DNA from: Microlunatus lacustris | Lineage (GTDB): Bacteria; Actinomycetota; Actinomycetes; Propionibacteriales; Propionibacteriaceae | DNA length: 64,000 bases | Assembly (NCBI GenBank): GCA_039527025.1 | Contig: BAAAJN010000013.1 | Location: 1-64,000 of the forward strand | Direction: 5' to 3' | Part shown: positions 54,585 to 61,754 of the stretch, piece after piece | Layout of the letters: each line of letters opens with the position of its first letter | Position numbering within the stretch: position 1 is the stretch's first letter | Program-made: the position numbers and the translations under genes | Notes under the pieces: generated by a model | Told to the model about the DNA's origin: nothing | The model's database searches: none | What the model saw: the letters and a program-made list of their open reading frames with translations, nothing else

Positions 54585-55163
54585 GTGAATCGACCCCTGC
54601 CTGCAGTATTGGCTGCCGCCCTTCTGCTCGCTGCTGGATGCAGCGCTAACCCTCAGGCGGGCGCTCCGCCAGCTGGTTCTTCCAGCAGCACCGGCATCCC
54701 CAGTGCAGCCGCGACCGCCGTGGCGTCGCCCACCCCAATTTCGACCGCAGCAGAGACCGCGCCAAGTGCCGAAGCCGGGTGCGAGGGTCGCTTCGACAGC
54801 AACATGGCGATTCTCGCGGACGGATGGGCGATCGTTGTCGCCTCGAAGGACGAGCCCGACGGTCCCGGCTACGTCGTCGACTTCGCGGATAGCGTCGAGG
54901 ACCTGGTCGACGACATCGACGACGCCGACTGCGCCACTACTGCACAGGACGCCGCGGCCGCCGGCCTCAACTACGAGGCCGGCCTGCTCGCTCTGCCATT
55001 CAACTTGTCCCCTGCCGGGGACGACGACGAGGAGCAATACCCCGTCGTAGCCAAGGCTGGAGATGGCCTGGCGGCTGCGCTTGGCGTAGACGATGTGCAC
55101 TTCGTCGACGTCGATTGCAAGGGCCAGATCGACGAGACCGAGGAATGCACTGCTCTCTCCTGA
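54585..55163 (+). CDS. prophage-borne lipoprotein, cargo 1
   Basis: This 192-aa protein has a lipoprotein signal with lipobox 'LLLAAGCSAN' (Cys at about residue 19), a Ser/Ala/Thr/Pro-rich linker to residue 65 and a compact acidic domain with four cysteines ('AGCEGRFDSNMAILADGWAIVVASKDEPDG', 'DIDDADCATTAQDAAAAGLNYEAG', 'VDCKGQIDETEECTALS'). No family is recognised. GTG 54585 is the start that gives a proper leader. It lies beside the att site, opposite to the late genes, as lysogenic-conversion genes do. Base composition is a little lower in GC than neighbouring host genes. Confidence 0.7.
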   Translation: MNRPLPAVLAAALLLAAGCSANPQAGAPPAGSSSSTGIPSAAATAVASPTPISTAAETAPSAEAGCEGRFDSNMAILADGWAIVVASKDEPDGPGYVVDFADSVEDLVDDIDDADCATTAQDAAAAGLNYEAGLLALPFNLSPAGDDDEEQYPVVAKAGDGLAAALGVDDVHFVDVDCKGQIDETEECTALS

Positions 55164-55167
55164 GACC

Positions 55168-55187
55168 TAACGATCAGGACACGGGGT
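55168..55187. repeat. 20-base direct repeat, copy 2
   Basis: Identical to 54518-54537. It starts four bases after the stop codon of the first lipoprotein gene. Confidence 0.7.
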
Positions 55188-55266
55188 CAGCTCTCCGGTA
55201 TCAGCAGGACGGGCTCCGCCTCATGCTTGCTGGACCCCCTCACCCCTTCTGCTTCGGGAGACCCCC

Positions 55267-55980
55267 ATGCGCCGCTTCTTAGCCCCCCTCGCCGTCCTGG
55301 CGGTCCTCGCCGGCTGCGGCACCACGCCCACTACTGAGGTGGCCCCAGGCGACGGCCCAGCAGCTCCGGCTACCAGCCAGTCGGCCGAGGCTGGGGACGG
55401 TCCCGGTGGCGTCGAGGAGGCCAAGGCAGCCCTGTGCAGCGCCTACACCCCCGACGACGCCGAATGGGTCCAGTACGACTGCGCCGCGCTCGAGGGTGGC
55501 GGTGCCCCGGAGGAGTCGCAGCCCAGCGACGAGCCGACCGAGGAGCCCAGCGAGGAGACGTCCGAGGGTGAGACCGCCACCTTCACCGAGAAGTACACCT
55601 ACGAGGACGGGGTCGAGGTCGAGGTCACCAAGATCAACCGCGGCAAGGTCAGCAACGCGGACGCCGAGTACGCCGAGCCCGAGGCTAGCGCCGGAGACCC
55701 CTACGTGCAGTTCACCGTCCGAACCAAGAACGGCTCCAGCGAGCGGCTGGACGCCTACGGCAGCTTCACCGTCACCTACGGTCCTGACGGCGAGGAGGCG
55801 ACGTCCCCGTACCTCTCGAGCGTGGAGGAGACGGACCTGACCGGCAAGATCCTCCCGAAGAAGGCCAAAGTCGCCACCGACACCTTCGTCATCCCGACCA
55901 AGTACCAGGACGACGTTGTGCTGGAGTTCAACTTCGACTTCGAGCACGAGAGCGCGATCTTCGCCGGCAGTGTCAAGTAG
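55267..55980 (+). CDS. prophage-borne lipoprotein, cargo 2 (DUF4352-like fold)
   Basis: This 237-aa protein has a lipoprotein signal 'FLAPLAVLAVLAGCGTT' (Cys17), a Glu/Pro/Ser-rich linker (about residues 75-105) and a C-terminal immunoglobulin-like domain: 'TFTEKYTYEDGVEVEVTKINRGKVS', 'YVQFTVRTKNGSSERLDAYGSFTVTYGPDGEEA', 'KYQDDVVLEFNFDFEHESAIFAG', the pattern of DUF4352/telokin-like domains. ATG 55267 has GGGAG six bases upstream. A terminator follows at 55994. Such lipoproteins in prophages can alter the surface or exclude other phages; this is inference. Confidence 0.75.
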   Translation: MRRFLAPLAVLAVLAGCGTTPTTEVAPGDGPAAPATSQSAEAGDGPGGVEEAKAALCSAYTPDDAEWVQYDCAALEGGGAPEESQPSDEPTEEPSEETSEGETATFTEKYTYEDGVEVEVTKINRGKVSNADAEYAEPEASAGDPYVQFTVRTKNGSSERLDAYGSFTVTYGPDGEEATSPYLSSVEETDLTGKILPKKAKVATDTFVIPTKYQDDVVLEFNFDFEHESAIFAGSVK

Positions 55981-55993
55981 CCTTGAACGCACA

Positions 55994-56029
55994 AACAGCG
56001 CCCGCCACCGTGAGGTGACGGGCGCTGTT
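55994..56029. terminator. terminator hairpin
   Basis: AACAGCGCCCG (55994-56004) pairs with CGGGCGCTGTT (56019-56029) and is followed by GTGTTGG. It lies between the convergent lipoprotein gene and the phage late block and may serve both. Confidence 0.7.
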
Positions 56030-56038
56030 GTGTTGGAG

Positions 56039-56128
56039 CTACTTCTTCGGCTTGCGCTTGCGGCTGCGGAACTTGCGGCCGACCCACAGTCGGATGCGCC
56101 GGAGGATGGGCGCCTTCCAGTACGGCAC
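56039..56128 (-). CDS. 29-aa basic phage peptide
   Basis: GTG 56128 shares its G with the TAG of the holin-like gene, and the frame runs 29 codons to TAG. The product is strongly basic (MPYWKAPILRRIRLWVGRKF and a Lys/Arg-rich end), like small peptides that close lysis cassettes of actinophages. It could be membrane-active. The tight stop-start overlap supports translation. Confidence 0.5.
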   Translation of the reverse strand: MPYWKAPILRRIRLWVGRKFRSRKRKPKK

Positions 56129-56412
56129 TAGGCGTCGCCGTCCCAAGGCTTACCGCCGTGCACATCCGGCGCCGCCTCGGCTGGCGTGCGGATGATGTTC
56201 GTGGCCGCGATGGCGGCGAACGGCACCGACAGGTAGGTGATGACCGCGCTGGTGACGGTCAGCCACAGCGGGATGGCGAACTCGGCCGAGGCGTAGCCGA
56301 CCAGCGCCGACCCAGCGGTGAGCCCGGCAAGCCCGTAGGCGATGTAGAGCGCCTGCCGGGCCCGAGCTGGTAGCAGCACGAGCACGTTCGGCGGGGTGAG
56401 TGGCGTGGTCAT
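56128..56412 (-). CDS. holin-like membrane protein
   Basis: This 94-aa protein has two to three membrane helices (about residues 18-40, 45-65, 'LWLTVTSAVITYLSVPFAAIAATNI') and a charged C-terminus, the size and layout of phage holins that open the membrane for endolysin. GAGGAG lies four bases before ATG 56412. It is near the end of the late block, downstream of the endolysin candidate. The call rests on size, topology and position. Confidence 0.6.
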   Translation of the reverse strand: MTTPLTPPNVLVLLPARARQALYIAYGLAGLTAGSALVGYASAEFAIPLWLTVTSAVITYLSVPFAAIAATNIIRTPAEAAPDVHGGKPWDGDA

Positions 56413-56420
56413 CAGTCTCC

Positions 56421-56744
56421 TCAGTATTTGCCGCGGGTCGAGGTCCAGTGGTGAACGAGCCAGTACAGGAACAGCAGCAGTGCCGTCCTGCGCACCGTCC
56501 CGTAGGGCACGTCCAGCGGCTCCCCGGTGATGGAGTCAAAGCCCCCGAACGGGCGGGCGTTGCTGGTCAGCGTCCACTTCTTCCGGTTGCCCGGATGGGT
56601 GCGGTCGTAGTGAAGGCCATACGCCTCGAGCGGCAGCGCCAGGCCGAAGACGATGACCGCCCACAGGACGCTGCCGATGGTCCACTCGTCGTCAGGGTGC
56701 GGCTGGACCAGCTTTGGCGGCGTGGCTGGGTAGCGCTCGGTCAC
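56421..56744 (-). CDS. small phage membrane protein
   Basis: This 107-aa protein has a hydrophobic helix 'IGSVLWAVIVFGLALPLEAYGL' (about residues 21-42) and a second near the C-terminus ('TALLLFLYWLVHHW'). Between them is a charged loop 'HYDRTHPGNRKKWTLTSNARPFGGFDSITGEPLDVPYGTVRR'. No family recognised; it may be a second holin or antiholin. The GTG start overlaps the stop of the upstream gene as GTGA. Confidence 0.6.
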   Translation of the reverse strand: MTERYPATPPKLVQPHPDDEWTIGSVLWAVIVFGLALPLEAYGLHYDRTHPGNRKKWTLTSNARPFGGFDSITGEPLDVPYGTVRRTALLLFLYWLVHHWTSTRGKY

Positions 56745-57097
56745 AGCCGACCCACCCACCAGCGCTTGACGGTGGCGGTCGGCCAGTAGCCGAACTCGTT
56801 CCACTGGTCCGCGGCGTGGTTCCGGTAGTTGCAGGTGCTGCTGCTCTCGCCGGAGACCTTGGTGCAGTAGCCCCACGGGGTGCGGGCCCGGCGTCCACCG
56901 TTGTTGAGGGCGGCGTACCGGCCGGGGGCCAGGGTGATGGGTGGGCCACCGTTGTCGTCGACGCTGACGGCGTAGCTGCCGGTGACGGTAACGATCATCC
57001 CGGCCGCGTCAGCGTCGCGTGGCGCGATACCGCCAATGAGGGCGAGGCTGAGGGCCGTCACCGCTGCAGCGCGCGTGGAGGTTGCGGTGAAGGTCAT
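56741..57097 (-). CDS. small secreted phage-encoded protein
   Basis: This 118-aa protein has a signal peptide (MTFTATSTRAAAVTALSLALIGG, cut near ADA-AG) and a mature domain of about 85 residues with two cysteines and many aromatic residues ('GYCTKVSGESSSTCNYRNHAADQWNEFGYWP'). No family recognised. A secreted small protein inside a lysis block is unusual; it could act on the cell wall or the exterior. It overlaps the nuclease gene by four bases at its start and the next gene at its end. Confidence 0.6.
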   Translation of the reverse strand: MTFTATSTRAAAVTALSLALIGGIAPRDADAAGMIVTVTGSYAVSVDDNGGPPITLAPGRYAALNNGGRRARTPWGYCTKVSGESSSTCNYRNHAADQWNEFGYWPTATVKRWWVGRL

Positions 57098-57951
57098 GGT
57101 CGGACCTCGCTTTCGAACTGGAGGCGGGCGGCGACGGCGTTGTGGTCGGTCGCGTGGCGCACGTCGGTCGGGGCCTCGGAGTCGGTCAGCAGCACCCAGC
57201 CCTCGACGGGGCGAAGGGTGCCGCCGGTCAGCAGGTCGTCGAGCCAGCGGCTGCGGGTCTGTCGTTTGCCGTAGCCGTGCGCTGTGTCGTTGCTCCGGTG
57301 GTAGAGGCTCGCGTCGGTGAGTCGAGAGCGCAGATCCTGGAGGGCGAAGGCGCTCTGAGCGAAGACCTGCCGGACGCCAGCCTTGTCTGCCGCCGGGACG
57401 TCGTTGAAGTCGCCGCCGATTAGCACGGCGCACTCCTCGTCGGCGCCGTACGCCTGGAGCTCGGCCACGATCTGCTCGGCCTGCCCGATGCGCACCTTGG
57501 CTTCGTTGGTCATGTGCACGCCCAGGTGGGTGGCCAGGACGAAGATGGTGCCGCCGGTCTTGATCGACTGCAGCTTCACGATGACGAGACGTCGCTCCGC
57601 CTCGCCGCCGTTGGGCATGTTGACGATGCGGGAAGGGCCGACCTTTCTCCACTTCGCGCCGTCCCAGGCGACGTGCACCTTGCCGATGCCGTCGGAGGTC
57701 CAGGTCTTGCCCAGGCCTGCCAGCAGTGGAGCGAGGGTCAGCTTGACGTCGCACTCCTGCAGACATGCGATCGACGGGGCGAACCCCTTGACCAGGGTCA
57801 GGAGCTTGGACAGCCTGACCGAGATGTCCAGGTCGTTGTCGTCGGCCTTGGCTGCGCTGAGCGACGGCAGTCGCGTGTTCAGCGTGAGCGCGCGGAGGTT
57901 GGTGGTCAGGGTGGGCGCCGGCGCCGCAGACGGGATCGGCACCGGCGTCAC
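57094..57951 (-). CDS. endonuclease/exonuclease/phosphatase (EEP) family protein
   Basis: This 285-aa protein shows the DNase I-like fold: 'LRALTLNTRLP', 'CLQECD' (metal-binding Glu), 'IFVLATHLGVHM', 'VLIGGDFNDVPAADKAGVR' (Asn/Asp) and 'TDVRHATDHNAVAARLQF' (Asp-His pair at the end). It may cut nucleic acid or remove phosphate groups. No signal peptide is clear, although the first 20 residues are Pro/Ala-rich. Its place between an endolysin candidate and a secreted protein is not usual for phages. The GTG start overlaps the upstream stop as GTGA. Confidence 0.8.
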   Translation of the reverse strand: MTPVPIPSAAPAPTLTTNLRALTLNTRLPSLSAAKADDNDLDISVRLSKLLTLVKGFAPSIACLQECDVKLTLAPLLAGLGKTWTSDGIGKVHVAWDGAKWRKVGPSRIVNMPNGGEAERRLVIVKLQSIKTGGTIFVLATHLGVHMTNEAKVRIGQAEQIVAELQAYGADEECAVLIGGDFNDVPAADKAGVRQVFAQSAFALQDLRSRLTDASLYHRSNDTAHGYGKRQTRSRWLDDLLTGGTLRPVEGWVLLTDSEAPTDVRHATDHNAVAARLQFESEVRP

Positions 57952-58955
57952 ACTTTTCCCTCAGCGTCCGGGTTGACCGTGGTGAGGCAGTCGAGCGGGT
58001 AGCGGGTGCCGTTCTCGTCGACCAGCCACTGCTCGCCGTTGATGCTGATCGTGCCGGTGCCCTTGGTGATCGCGTGGCCCTGGTCAAGCCACCGCGCCAC
58101 CTTCTCGGTCTCGCGGTCGACCGCGGCGAGCCGGACCTTTGCCGGGTCGACGTAGTGCGTCGGCAGGTAGGTCGGCGCCGGCTTGGCCGCGGCGGGCGGG
58201 GAGTCGGGGTTGTCTGCCGGCTTGACGTCGGTGTCGACGGCGCCCGGTCGCTTCTTGTACTCGGACTCGAGCACGAGGTGGCCGAGGTGGTAGCGGAAGC
58301 CGGCGGCGGTCTCCAAGAAGCCACCCACGATGCGGATGCCGGTCTCGATGGGGAAGAGTGGCTTCCGGTGCACCGCCGTCTTGCCGGCGGGAGGGTTGCC
58401 AATGAGGTTCGTCGTCACCTTCTCCGGGTCGACCAGGTAGACGGGCAGGAATGGGCTCTTCGTCAGGGTGCCGGCCTTGAGGCCGAGGCAGACCTCGGCG
58501 ACGCCGAGCCAGGCGTCCTCGTCATTCGCGCAGTCGCGCCACCCCGAGATGTGGAGGTGCCAGTAGTGCGAGGAGTCCGACGTCGCGGCGCGCTTGAGGT
58601 GCAGCGAGTAGCCGTCCACCGCGCCGCCGTTGTCGAGGTTGCCGTACCACTCGCGCACGGTTTTGACGAGCCGGGGGTCGCGGGCGCGGCTCGCCTTGTC
58701 GAGCCGGCGGCAGACCTCGGCGAGGTGCTTCGTGCTCATCTTGACGTCGAAGGCCGAGGCCGCGTCGCCGTCGCCCTTGAGGTCGCGCGGCAGCCGGATC
58801 GAGTAGTCGTCGCGCCACTTCGTCACGGCCCGCAGCCGGTTGCGGGAGTTGTGGTAGCCGGACTTGTCGGCGGCGATGCCGCTGCGCTCCGCGCTGCTGT
58901 ACCGGCCCTCGAAGAGGGGGTAGAGGGCAGAGATTGCCTTCGGCGAATAGGTCAT
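57948..58955 (-). CDS. endolysin candidate (peptidase-like)
   Basis: This 335-aa protein has an N-terminal domain like actinophage lysis peptidases: 'FEGRYSSAERSGIAADKSGYHNSRNRL', 'YSIRLPRDLKGDGDAASAFDVKM' (metal-type Asp) and 'SHYWHLHISGWRD' (His-x-His), which resembles M15-type zinc peptidases that cut peptidoglycan cross-links. A central region (residues about 150-225) and a Pro-rich linker lead to a C-terminal domain that may bind the wall. The evidence for zinc ligands is partial, so the class is uncertain. ATG 58955 has AAGGGG upstream. Confidence 0.55.
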   Translation of the reverse strand: MTYSPKAISALYPLFEGRYSSAERSGIAADKSGYHNSRNRLRAVTKWRDDYSIRLPRDLKGDGDAASAFDVKMSTKHLAEVCRRLDKASRARDPRLVKTVREWYGNLDNGGAVDGYSLHLKRAATSDSSHYWHLHISGWRDCANDEDAWLGVAEVCLGLKAGTLTKSPFLPVYLVDPEKVTTNLIGNPPAGKTAVHRKPLFPIETGIRIVGGFLETAAGFRYHLGHLVLESEYKKRPGAVDTDVKPADNPDSPPAAAKPAPTYLPTHYVDPAKVRLAAVDRETEKVARWLDQGHAITKGTGTISINGEQWLVDENGTRYPLDCLTTVNPDAEGKV

Positions 58956-59027
58956 GGCGAAGCGCCCCTTCTGCCCGTGCGGGCGAGGGTTGAGGGTTGG
59001 GGTGGGGTTGCCGTTGAGCCCGGGGGG

Positions 59028-59426
59028 CTACGCCGGGGGCTCGTCCTCGTCGTCTTCTTCGGCGGGCAGCGCCGGCGGCACATAAGTCGGCATCGGCCGC
59101 TGTTGCGGGATCTCCGCATTGGGGTCGAGCCGCTTCAGCTCGTCGGTGACGAGCCGGTCGAACTCGCGCTGGTGGTGCGGCCACCACTCGTCGGTGACCT
59201 CCCGGCGCCACCGGTCGCCGGCATCCAGGCGTCGCTCGATCGCGCTCGCCTTCCGGTCGGCCCGGTTCGCGATGCGGATCGCCAGAGCGCCGCTGCCGAG
59301 CTCGCCCTGAGTCTTGGTCTTGCGGTCCTCAGCGCGGGCTGACAGCTTCGTCACGATGATCGAGCCGATGATGGATGCGACGATGCCGGCGAAGGCGTAG
59401 AGGGCCGTCATCTGCTCGGCGTTCAC
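59028..59426 (-). CDS. phage membrane protein, DUF2746-like
   Basis: This 132-aa protein has one N-terminal membrane helix ('YAFAGIVASIIGSIIVTKL', about residues 10-28) followed by a long helical, possibly coiled-coil region rich in Arg/Asp and a Pro-rich acidic tail. This matches small actinophage proteins found next to lysins (DUF2746 type), which may act as holins. The GTG start overlaps the previous stop as GTGA. Confidence 0.6.
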   Translation of the reverse strand: MNAEQMTALYAFAGIVASIIGSIIVTKLSARAEDRKTKTQGELGSGALAIRIANRADRKASAIERRLDAGDRWRREVTDEWWPHHQREFDRLVTDELKRLDPNAEIPQQRPMPTYVPPALPAEEDDEDEPPA

Positions 59427-60058
59427 TCGATCACCACCTCGTCAGGAGGGGCGGGGGCGGGCGCGGGCTCCGGCCAGGATGCGATCAGAGCGATCAGACC
59501 GGAGAACAGGGAGTAGATCATCGCCCCGGCCAGCCAGCGGAGTTGCAGGTGCCCCATGAGGGCGGGGATGAGCATCAGGGTGTTGAGCACTGCCGCTGTG
59601 ACAACCCCAGCCCCGACGGCCCGCCGGCGCCACTCTGGTGACATGAGCCCGACGAGGATGCAGACCATCAGGAAGAGGAACGCTGTCCCGATCGCCACGA
59701 TCAGCGCGTTGTCGATCGGGTCGACAAGCGCGCCCAGGTAGGCGGCCAGTCGTTCACCGGTGGGGACGAACAGGGCCCCAAACCCGGCGTTCTGCCAGCG
59801 CGGCTTCTCGACGATCGCGGCCAAGAGCGAAAACAGCCCGACCCCGATCCACAGCAGCGCTCGGAAGATGACGGGCAGCTGGGAGTAGAACAGCTCGGGG
59901 GCTGCCGCTGGGGAGGCGACGATCCCCATGCCGACGCCTACGTAGGCGACACCGAAGAGGATCAGCGCACCGCCGCGGAACCCGACGTAGCCGATGAGCT
60001 GCTCCCACATCACCTCCGTTCGGGTGACCGCGGCGGAGACCAGTGCACGGCTGCTCAC
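59423..60058 (-). CDS. multi-pass phage membrane protein
   Basis: This 211-aa protein has five or six membrane helices ('GALILFGVAYVGVGMGIV', 'IFRALLWIGVGLFSLLAAI', 'NALIVAIGTAFLFLMVCILVGLM', 'AVGAGVVTAAVLNTLMLIPAL', 'AGAMIYSLFSGLIALIASW') and a Pro-rich acidic tail. No family recognised. The GTG start at 60058 has GGAGGAG five bases upstream and overlaps the upstream stop as GTGA; ATG 60010 is an alternative. Confidence 0.6.
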   Translation of the reverse strand: MSSRALVSAAVTRTEVMWEQLIGYVGFRGGALILFGVAYVGVGMGIVASPAAAPELFYSQLPVIFRALLWIGVGLFSLLAAIVEKPRWQNAGFGALFVPTGERLAAYLGALVDPIDNALIVAIGTAFLFLMVCILVGLMSPEWRRRAVGAGVVTAAVLNTLMLIPALMGHLQLRWLAGAMIYSLFSGLIALIASWPEPAPAPAPPDEVVIE

Positions 60059-60162
60059 GCGACTCCTCCAACTGTGTAGTAGCCGGCCGCTTGGATGCTG
60101 AGCCGGGCCAGTGGGGTGGCCCGGACTCGGTACTGCGGCACCTGCTGCAGCTTGCGCTTCAT
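60055..60162 (-). CDS. 35-aa phage peptide
   Basis: ATG 60162 opens 35 codons that begin MKRKLQQVPQYRVRATPLAR and end in TGA, overlapping the next GTG start by four bases. The product is basic at the N-terminus and hydrophobic toward the end. It lies five bases after the tail protein stop. The overlap supports translation. Confidence 0.5.
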   Translation of the reverse strand: MKRKLQQVPQYRVRATPLARLSIQAAGYYTVGGVA

Positions 60163-60166
60163 TCGC

Positions 60167-61753
60167 TTAGACCGGGTTGCCCATCGCGTCTACCCAGGCG
60201 GACCCGTTGCTGGTGATCGTTTTCCCGAGCGTTTCGTCAAAAATCATGGCGCCCTTACCGGCCGTAGCGGCAGCCGGTCGGTTCGCCGTGGTGAAGGACC
60301 CGGTCTGCAGAGCCGTCTTGGCGCGGATGTAGTTGAAGCGGTAGTTGGTCGCCCCACCAAGCGACGCCCCGCCGTCTGTCAAAGCGCCCACCGTGGATGC
60401 TCCGCCGAACAGGAAGAAGGCTCCGGTCCCCATGAGGTAGGAGATGGGCGCCGCCGTTCCGTCGCCGACGTAGATCCGACCGTTTACGGCGTCGACGTGG
60501 AGGCGATCAAAGAGCTCGTTGTGCCGCTTTCCCTTGAGCCCGGCCTGCCCACCCGTGAGGACGTAGGCGGTCGCCGGGTCATCTCCCGCGACAGTCCCCC
60601 CCGTCCGCAACACCGCCCATGCCGGCCCAGCAGCGGATACCTGGTTCTCCATGATGACGGCTGGCTTGGTGGCGCTGCCGCCGTAGAAGGTGGCCTGGGT
60701 GTCGCTGATAACCCGGAACGGCTCGGCGCCGTCCTGGTTGACCTGAGTCAACTGGCCGGAGTTGAAGCCTCCGATGATCATGTTGGCTTTGGCGGACTTG
60801 CGGTTGAGGATGCGTCGGTGACTGTCGCCGCCGGTGTTCTCGAATCGAGCGCCCAGGAGGAGCATGCTCTGGGCGGCGTTGCGAATGTGCCACTCCACCA
60901 CGTCCGGGGTTTCGACGCTGGTGCCGAGGAACGTCCAGCCGTTGACCACGTTCCAGCAGTCATCCCAGTCCATGTGCATGACCCCGGGAACCTGAACACC
61001 CTCATTGCTGTTGTGCGACATCCGCCCCAGGATCAGGATGTTCTGATTCGCCCAGCCCGAGTCGGCCTTGCTGGTGCCCTGATGCGGTGCGACGTGGAAG
61101 TTGACCTTGTTGTTGTCGAGGTGCAAGTACTGGAAGATGCTGTGCTGAGTGCCCTGGATGTTGCCGCCGAACGGCTGAGCGTGGACCCGGAAGCCGGTTT
61201 CGAAGTTGCGGGCTCGGCCAACGGTGATGTGGCAGGAGTAGCAGTTGCTCGCTCGGACGCCGACCTGTCCGGCGACCTGACCCCAGCCAAGGCCGGTCTT
61301 AGCGGTGGCGATGACCTCGCCGACGCGGACTGTCTTGGAATGAAGCTGCGACGTCGGCGATCCGATCTGAAAGGCAACACTGCTCAACCCCGTGTACCTC
61401 AGTGCGGAACGGGTGAAGTCGACGTCGCCGGAAGCGGTCAGAGTCCCTGAAGTTCGGAACACTCCCGCGGCTTGAGCTGTGACGCCCTTGGCTCCTGCGT
61501 CGTCGAGCAGATCCTGAAGGGCGCTTGTCGAGTCGGCCACGCCAGTCGGGTCAGCGCCATAGTCAAGAGCGATCTTGTAGCCGAGTGACTGGCCGACACT
61601 GCTGCTGAATGACGGCAGCGCCTTCCACTGATCGACACCGTTGCCGATACGAGTCTCGCCTGTGTCGATGGCCACGACCGGCTGACCCTCTTCCGGCACT
61701 CGTGTCGAAGCCAGCAGGGCGGCGCGAGTGTTCCGTGCGAGTTTGATGGCCAC
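60167..61753 (-). CDS. phage tail spike-like protein with pectate-lyase-type beta-helix
   Basis: This 528-aa protein has an N-terminal phage adaptor ('VPEEGQPVVAIDTGETRIGNGVDQWKALP', residues about 18-48), then 'YGADPTGVADSTSALQDLLDDAG', which is the usual opening of a right-handed beta-helix in tail spikes, and repeated Asn/Gly beta turns to residue 400. The C-terminus reads 'NRPAAATAGKGAMIFDETLGKTITSNGSAWVDAMG', a domain common at the end of phage fibres. It would bind or degrade host surface polysaccharide. The GTG start lies one base after the upstream stop codon. Confidence 0.82.
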   Translation of the reverse strand: MAIKLARNTRAALLASTRVPEEGQPVVAIDTGETRIGNGVDQWKALPSFSSSVGQSLGYKIALDYGADPTGVADSTSALQDLLDDAGAKGVTAQAAGVFRTSGTLTASGDVDFTRSALRYTGLSSVAFQIGSPTSQLHSKTVRVGEVIATAKTGLGWGQVAGQVGVRASNCYSCHITVGRARNFETGFRVHAQPFGGNIQGTQHSIFQYLHLDNNKVNFHVAPHQGTSKADSGWANQNILILGRMSHNSNEGVQVPGVMHMDWDDCWNVVNGWTFLGTSVETPDVVEWHIRNAAQSMLLLGARFENTGGDSHRRILNRKSAKANMIIGGFNSGQLTQVNQDGAEPFRVISDTQATFYGGSATKPAVIMENQVSAAGPAWAVLRTGGTVAGDDPATAYVLTGGQAGLKGKRHNELFDRLHVDAVNGRIYVGDGTAAPISYLMGTGAFFLFGGASTVGALTDGGASLGGATNYRFNYIRAKTALQTGSFTTANRPAAATAGKGAMIFDETLGKTITSNGSAWVDAMGNPV

Positions 61754-61754
61754 G

